Positions 58,217-64,000 of a stretch of 64,000 bases of DNA are shown here, one piece after another; position 1 is the first letter of the stretch, and the number at the start of each line of letters is the position of its first letter. The notes beneath the pieces are model-generated. The model worked only from the letters and a program-made list of their open reading frames with translations, did not search any database and had not been told where the DNA came from. The translations under genes and the position numbers were made by a program. The stretch lies in contig JAIQDT010014610.1 of assembly GCA_021521415.1 (NCBI GenBank), forward strand, positions 1 to 64,000. Reading direction: 5' to 3'. This DNA comes from Bidens hawaiensis. Taxonomy: Eukaryota > Streptophyta > Magnoliopsida > Asterales > Asteraceae.

Positions 58217-61041
58217 TTGAATTCGTACTTAATTATTTCTCTTACTAATCCTCGGGTTTGTGTTTTTATAGTAACGGCTGAAGAACATCCTCCTGCTCAG
58301 CAACAACAGGGTCCAGCTACTCCTTTGCTTCCGTTTGATAAAAAGCACAATATATGTGCTTTCGTGCAGGATAATTATGTTGACCAGGACATATTTGGCG
58401 ATGTTATTACATTTCTACGCCGCTCCAGAATACACTATGCCATAACTGCCGACGTACCTGTCCATTTCAATGTTGTTCATCCATTTTGGAACTCGAAAAG
58501 ATACGTGGAATTGGAGAATCTCATTGTTACTGAGATCAACAAATAGAGGATCACGATTACTCCTGGTGTGATATGTCGTGTGTTACAATTTGTTGACAAC
58601 ATGGACTGTCCATGTGAGTTCGATAAGACATTGATACAAGGTTTATTTGTGAGATTATTTTATTCTAGAGACCTTGAACGTGCCCAATACAACAAGGCGT
58701 ATTTGTGTGCTCCATACAAATACTTACTACATGTATTATTATATTGCATTGGGGGACGCAAGGGTGGCTTTGACGAATGTCGGATTATGCTTCAATAAGC
58801 TTTTGTTGCTCTCATATTGATCAAGCCGTTCAATTTCTTCAAGCTTATGTTTTATCACCTCAAGGAGAATTGTTTAGTGAAGAATCGTCAAAGCAAGTTT
58901 CTGATGTACCCACGCTTCATACAGTTAATTATTCAGGATTTAATTTCAGATTTGGTGATAGATCAGGCATTACAGGATGATGTTTTAATGTTGAAACACA
59001 TGACTGCCGATACCATGAAGAGGATGAAAACTTATCGTGGTCAAGAACCAGAAGATCGCCTAAGGACCAAGCGTTTGATTTGTCACTTGGCGAATTCAGC
59101 TTATGCATGTCTTTCTGATGATCGTTGGATTCATGACGACTTAGATTCTTAACGTGAAGATGGACCGGGTGTGAATGACGAATGTCGGATTATTCTTCAA
59201 TAAGCTTTTGTTGCTCTCATATTGAACAAGCCGTTTAATTTCTTCATGCTTATGTTTTATCACCTTATGGAGAATTGTTTAGTGAAGAATCGTCAAAGCA
59301 AGTTTCTGATGTACCAACGCTTCATACAGTTAATTATTCAGGATTTAATTCCAGATTTGGTGATAGATCAGGCATTACAGGATGATGTGTTAAAGTTGGA
59401 ACACATGACTGCCAATACCATGAAGAGGATGAAAACTTATCGTGGTTAAGAACCAGAAGATCGCCCAAGGACCAAGCGTTTGATTGGTCACTTGGCGAAT
59501 TCAGCTTATGTATGTCTTTCTGATGATCGTTGGATTCACGAAGACTTAGATTCTTAACGTGAAGATGGACCGGGTGTGAATGATGGTGATGATAATGATG
59601 GTAGAGATGATGGTCAAGGGGTTGATGGACAATGTGTTGACGTTGAGGCAGCAAGCTCACATGCCGCTCAACGAAAATGTAAAGGCAAGAAAAAAGTGAA
59701 AGATCAACCGCCCAAACGTCGTATTAGGCACGATTCAAGTGTGGAGATTAAGCCACAGGTGCCTAGGTCGTTTTCACAACAACGACCGGTGGTGTCGCTT
59801 ACTACTAGCGCCCCGGTAGTTACTTTAACACCGACCATTACTTCTGATCCAAGGCTTGGCGAAATTACTCAATCCGTTTTTATCTCCTATGCCAACGCCT
59901 CCTGCTACATCAATGGTGATTTCTCCTACTCCTACGATGATGCCGACACAACCTTTGGCTTTATCATTTATGAGAATCAGCCGTCCACAGGGTCCAGTGC
60001 AACCCGTTTCTGATTCCTTTCATGCTTTGCCACCCACACATCAGATGGGCATGCTTCTTAGACTGATTAATCTATATGAGAATCAAATGGCGCTGATCGT
60101 CAAGTCCAAAAACAAATGATGACGATCGATGTTTGATGGGATATGTCTCGTATTGTCAAAAAGAGACCAAAGAGCTGCGTGAGATTGTAGCGGATCAGGG
60201 GGTGAAGATGAAAGATCAAGAGGACCTTATTTTTCAATTAACATGCAAAGACAACGCGTTAAAGAAATTGAAGAACGATGATGAAGATAAGGATCCTGAT
60301 GCTCCGGTTCCAGTGGAAGTGAGTTGAAACAAGTGCATGGCTCGTCTGCTGCATGTACGAGTGGTGGTGATGGTGACGGCAATGATTGGCAGATAGTCGT
60401 TTATCAAGACTCGACTAATGTTAAGCCTATTAAGTCGATCAAAGCCAACACTATTTTATTTATGGATTATGACAAAGGGGTGGTGATGAGTACTGCCAAT
60501 GCTGACGAGATCGAGAAGGCTGAATTTGTTGATTATGTCCTGTCTCGGGATTAAATATCATTATTGTTGGGGTTAGATGATGAAGAGTTGGATGCGTTGG
60601 AGGCTGAGGAGGATGTGGAGGTTGTGAATGATGAAGAGGTGTTGCTTGACACGAGTGTTCCACACGGGAGTACGTGGTATATTTATGAAAATGAAGAAAT
60701 TGAGATGGAAGATGTTACGGTAGAGGAATACCCCGATCTTTATCATCGTTCAAACGTTGATCAGGGTATTCCAACATTCACCGAAAAATACGTCAAAGCT
60801 GCTAAATATCATCTCGAGAAAACTACAAAGAAGAAAGAAAAGATGTCTGAAAAAGAGTCAAGTTCGTCTGAGCATGATATAGAAAGCTGGTTCAAGAACC
60901 GACGCAACAAGACTCGAGCTTCAAATATCATTGAAGCTTATCAGGTATGTTGATCAAGAACAACAACTGGATGTCGCTGCACGAGCCAAAGTGTTAGCGC
61001 ACGGTTTTATCATTTCGAGTCTTTGTAATAATCGTTTGTAA
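58217..61041 (+). pseudogene. Copia-associated env-like ORF (broken)
   Basis: Frames in sequence: 58217-58546 (AEEHPPAQQQQGPATPLLPF, DIFGDVITFLRRSRIHYAIT, FNVVHPFWNSKRY), 58568-58798 (ICRVLQFVDN, APYKYLLHVLLYCIGGRKGG), two copies of a block with KPFNFFMLMFYHLMENCLV and KFLMYPRFIQLIIQDLI, then a Gly/Asp- and Lys-rich stretch, a Pro/Thr-rich stretch, a coiled coil (about 60150-60270), and an acidic/basic end (DIESWFKNRRNKTRASNII, YVDQEQQLDVAARAKVLAHG). This architecture matches large ORFs found beside Copia pol in Asteraceae, sometimes called env-like. I see no signal peptide or clear membrane anchor, so an envelope role is not supported. At least six stops or frameshifts break it. Confidence 0.65.
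58772..59581 (+). repeat. 405-bp in-frame tandem duplication
   Basis: 58772-59176 repeats as 59177-59581 with roughly 5% difference. 405 bp is 135 codons, so the frame is kept. Both copies share a TAA in cttcaataagc (58796 and 59201) and a TAA before CGTGAAGATGG, so the stops predate the duplication. One further TAA (tggttaagaacc, about 59444) is in the second copy only. Confidence 0.93.
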
Positions 61042-61576
61042 TTTATTATTATCTTAATGTTAAAGGGCATTTATGTAATTATGACCCATTCTCTATGTCT
61101 CATTCGTTAATGATGTTTAACGAGTGGGCCCATTCGTTGTTAATTATAGTTCATTCGTTAAGGATGTTTAACGAATGAACCTTAATTGTTATATGTAGAT
61201 GTCCATTCGTTAAGGGTGTTTAACCAATGGATCTTAGTCGTTAAGTATTAGATCCATTCATCATAGAATGTTGACGAATGAGGTATAGCGAATGAGTCAT
61301 TCACTATACGATAAAATAACATATGTAAAGGTAGACAAATGGAGGCCATTCGTTACTGACATGTAACGAATGACATCTCATCGTCTATATAAGGCTGTTC
61401 ATGCCTTGTTTAATTTAAGTGTTGATATAAAGTATACTGTCAATCTGCCAAATTTCTCTCTCAATACTTCAACTAGAATTATCGATTATAACCTAACACA
61501 TAACGTATATCACATAACTAGATCCTAGATCTAATCAATATGATGAATTCGTTGATGATCTAGTTAGTGTTCAACA
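61042..61576 (+). repeat. 3' part of a Copia LTR (start not fixed)
   Basis: The right end gtgttcaaca is fixed by the primer site two bases later. TATA box TATATAAG at about 61395-61402. The part upstream of the TATA has seven or so ATTCGTTA/TAACGAAT octamers in both orientations, the part after it none. I could not fix the left end. No second LTR copy is in the window. Confidence 0.65.
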
Positions 61577-61578
61577 AG

Positions 61579-61590
61579 TGGTATCAGAGC
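61579..61590 (+). promoter_or_regulatory. tRNA-iMet primer binding site (right-hand Copia)
   Basis: TGGTATCAGAGC, two bases after the LTR end. Confidence 0.95.
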
Positions 61591-62607
61591 AGCCATGGTT
61601 AGATTAAGTTTGTGTTTAATGTAATTCGTAATGGATTGATTGATTATTCAGTGAATAATTATTAGTTTTCAATTTAAGTTTAAGTTTATCGGTTACATGC
61701 TGAATTAACATGCTGAGATGTTAATTGGAGATTGATTTGAGGGGAACCGGGGTCGGATATGATAGAGTAAGGTGTGTGATTGATGAATTGGGTTATTGAT
61801 TATGTTTGAGATGGTTTTGGGTTGATTTTGAGTCTAGTATGGAACAGGGGATTATGTTATCTGATTTATTGGATTTTGGTTATAGTTTGAAACGATTTGA
61901 GGTTTGCGGAATGGTTTAAGTGTGTATGCGAGATTGATACGGGTTGTTTGAGCTTTTGATTGTTCAATTTGGTGAAAAATTGATCAAGTAATCCGTAAGA
62001 TTAATTTTTTTAAGTTGAATAGTTGGATCTGGAAAATTTCCAGAATCTGAAAATAATAGCTTGAAGATTTGAAGATACATAGTTATTCGCTATATTAATT
62101 TCACTCATTCATTACGTGTGTGATATTCATTTGTTATTAGATCCTAAATAATTTGTGACACGTGTTAAGTTTGTTACAACAAAATAACAAATTCATTCGT
62201 CACTGTAGCTAATTCATTATTAGTAATTTGCCAATTGTTCTCAACCATTCGTCATTCATTCGTCTGCTCATTCGTCAAGCATTCGTTCACTCATTCATCA
62301 CTTATTCGTTACTTATTCAATTACTCTATCGTCATCCATTCGTTACTCATTATCTCACTCATTCGTTCACTAATTTTTCATCCATTCGTTACTCATTCGC
62401 TCACTCTTTCGCTCACTCATTCGTCATTTATTTGTTACTTATTCGTGTTGGTCATTCGTCACTGATTACTGTTCATTCGTTAAATTACTGTTCTTTATTC
62501 GTGTTCTTCATTCGTTATCAACCATCTTCACTCATTCCCTATTAAAATTTCATTTTAAACCCTTAAGTTTGAATTTGTTAAGATTTAAACTTTTATTTTA
62601 TTTAAAA
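61591..62607 (+). other. Copia leader with a CATTCGT(C/T)-ACT repeat
   Basis: About 1 kb between the primer site and gag. 62220-62525 is a degenerate short repeat made of cattcgt, cattcgttactcattcgt and similar, all in one orientation, unlike the mixed orientation in the LTR. It creates overlapping Ser/His/Phe-rich open frames that I do not regard as genes. Confidence 0.75.
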
Positions 62608-64000
62608 TGGCTGGTTATTATGCACTGGCTTCTCAGATTGTACTAATGCATTAAATGTTACACCTTGATGCTGAAATTGGATCTCATTCGAAATGTCCTC
62701 GTTTGATGAAATTTAGTGATTTTGCTAAATGGGAACCACGTTTAAGAGCACAACTCGGGTCTGTGCATCCTGATTGTTCACGTTGTCTTGATGATGTGTA
62801 CATTGTGCCTATGGCTGGAAATGAGACTACTGGTTTTACACCGAAAGCTTTTACTCAATATTCTCAAGAAGAGAAGAAAGCTTTAGAGATTGAGACTAAC
62901 GCATACTCTACTTTGACTATGGCATTACCCGACAATATTTTTCATCAAGTGGGAAGTATTCAAATTTGCGCTTCTCTATTTCAACATATCAGAATGAGAA
63001 GTATGGGTAATACTGAAGAAGGTAAAAAGGTAATGTTGAAGTTTCAATTTCGAAACTTTAATCTATTAAAAGGAGAGTCTGTTGAGGAACTGTTAACCCG
63101 TTTTATTCATTTAATTGGCGAAATGAATAAGCTAAAAATGGAACCGACTGAAAGTGATAAGATCGATACTGTGAAAAATGCTCTTCCAAGTTCCCACTCG
63201 ACGTTTCTCATGGTACTTAAAGAGAATAGTTTCTTTAAGAATGAAGATCTCACGGAAATGGAATTTTTGCGAACGACTAAAAATCGAGAATATGATTTGA
63301 AATGTCAGAAATCATCAAAAGAAACTCAAAACCCAACAATGTATGGAGGTTGTTTGCCTTTGAGTAGTATTGCAGCTCGAATAACTGCATTTTTCATTCA
63401 AACTTCATAAGAGGGATCATCTTCTTATAATGATCCTAATGTATGATTCATGGTTTATGGGTTAATGATAATTCTGGGGTATCAACTACTACAAATAGCT
63501 TCAATGCACCACCAAATGTTAACATGAAGGAATCATAACAGAATGTTGGTTTTTTTGTGCTTTTATGACATCTTATGAAAATTTGGGGGGTAGAAAGATT
63601 TCTACAAGTGAGCTGACCGATGAAGTCTATGATCAAATTGATCCAGAAGATTTGGAGCTAATGGATCTCAAATGGAGGCTATGATTGTCAGAAAGGTGAA
63701 GAAGTTTATGCATCGAACTGGCAAAGACTTACCATCTCTGAACAAACGAGTTGGTTTTGATAATTGAAGGTTAAAAGTTACAATTGCCAAGAGTTTGGTC
63801 ATTTTGCCAAAGAATGTGATAAACCGAAGAAGGTGTATAATGGACCTCGCAATCAAGATAGAAATGGTGGAAATAAGGTCAATAATTCTTCTGAAAAGCC
63901 TTCTGGAGGTAGCCCTTCTAAAGCTTCAGGATCACAAGCTCTTCTCATGTTTGAAGGAACTGACTTGACTCAAAGACTGTTGTGTAATGATTATCAAGAA
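62608..64000 (+). pseudogene. gag: Copia gag, running off the window
   Basis: ATG at 62608 starts MAGYYALASQIVLMH, then a TAA at 62653. The frame 62655-63410 has FAKWEPRLRAQL, NAYSTLTMALPDNIFHQVGS, GKKVMLKFQFRNFNLLKGES, RFIHLIGEMNKLKM and NALPSSHSTFLMVL, the UBN2 gag pattern. After more breaks the nucleocapsid appears near 63780: SYNCQEFGHFAKECDKP, a CCHC knuckle whose first Cys is Ser. The sequence then continues toward protease past position 64000. The broken start, frameshifts after 63340 and lost Cys make it inactive. Confidence 0.82.

Noticed and set aside
58217..61041. Reading the env-like ORF as a true envelope glycoprotein gene
   Set aside because: No signal peptide, no clear transmembrane anchor and no cleavage-site features are visible. 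The name rests only on position beside Copia pol.
62228..62545. Frames of 76-105 codons rich in Ser, His and Phe
   Set aside because: They come from the cattcgt repeat in the Copia leader and lack any family feature.

Overview
The window is intergenic plant nuclear DNA made almost entirely of transposable elements nested in one another. I found no intact host gene, tRNA, rRNA or CRISPR array. Ty3/Gypsy and Ty1/Copia elements with tRNA-iMet primer sites, hAT and Mutator-like DNA elements, GT-AG splice signals and a piece of plastid psaA all indicate a flowering plant. The antisense Transposase_28-like ORF, the Copia env-like ORF and the CG-rich LTR palindromes resemble repeats I associate with Asteraceae (daisy family). 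That assignment is inference from memory, not a search.

Layout. 1-1675 is flank with an LTR-like stretch. 1676-29841 is one Tat-type Ty3/Gypsy element on the + strand (LTRs 1676-2321 and 29188-29841, target duplication tcatc) with a second, archaeal-type RNase H and an antisense, apparently intron-containing ORF near its 3' end. Two things are nested in it. A 2.2-kb solo LTR (6011-8181, target duplication gaagg) splits the first RNase H. A 15.8-kb chromovirus cluster (8877-24719, target duplication ggttc) sits between the second RNase H and the integrase. The cluster holds three LTRs, one complete internal region, one internal tail, and a copied 385-bp piece of the Tat host. The LTR differences show that LTR1 is a 5'/3' (solo-type) recombinant and LTR2 the reciprocal (tandem-type) recombinant.

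29847-38781 carries a 784-bp Mutator-like MITE, then an hAT element (33298-37806) split by a 3.3-kb solo LTR, which is itself split by a second, BED-finger hAT element full of AACCGGTT palindromes. 38782-49324 is a minus-strand chromovirus of the same LTR family as that solo LTR. Its 5' LTR holds a 485-bp organelle-derived insert with a 62-codon psaA fragment. 49325-56000 is a mosaic of Copia fragments: a small deletion derivative, a minus-strand 5' end, and a plus-strand pol tail. 57100-64000 holds a broken env-like ORF with a 405-bp in-frame tandem duplication, then an LTR end, primer site, leader and gag of a Copia element that runs off the window. A short motif, ATTCGTTA or its complement, is strewn through the LTR, the leader and both flanks of the env-like ORF.

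Nearly all reading frames are broken by stops and frameshifts, so these are mostly dead elements. The best-preserved unusual frame is a 234-codon ORF (16535-17239) between the primer site and gag of the chromovirus, which is not a standard part of such elements.
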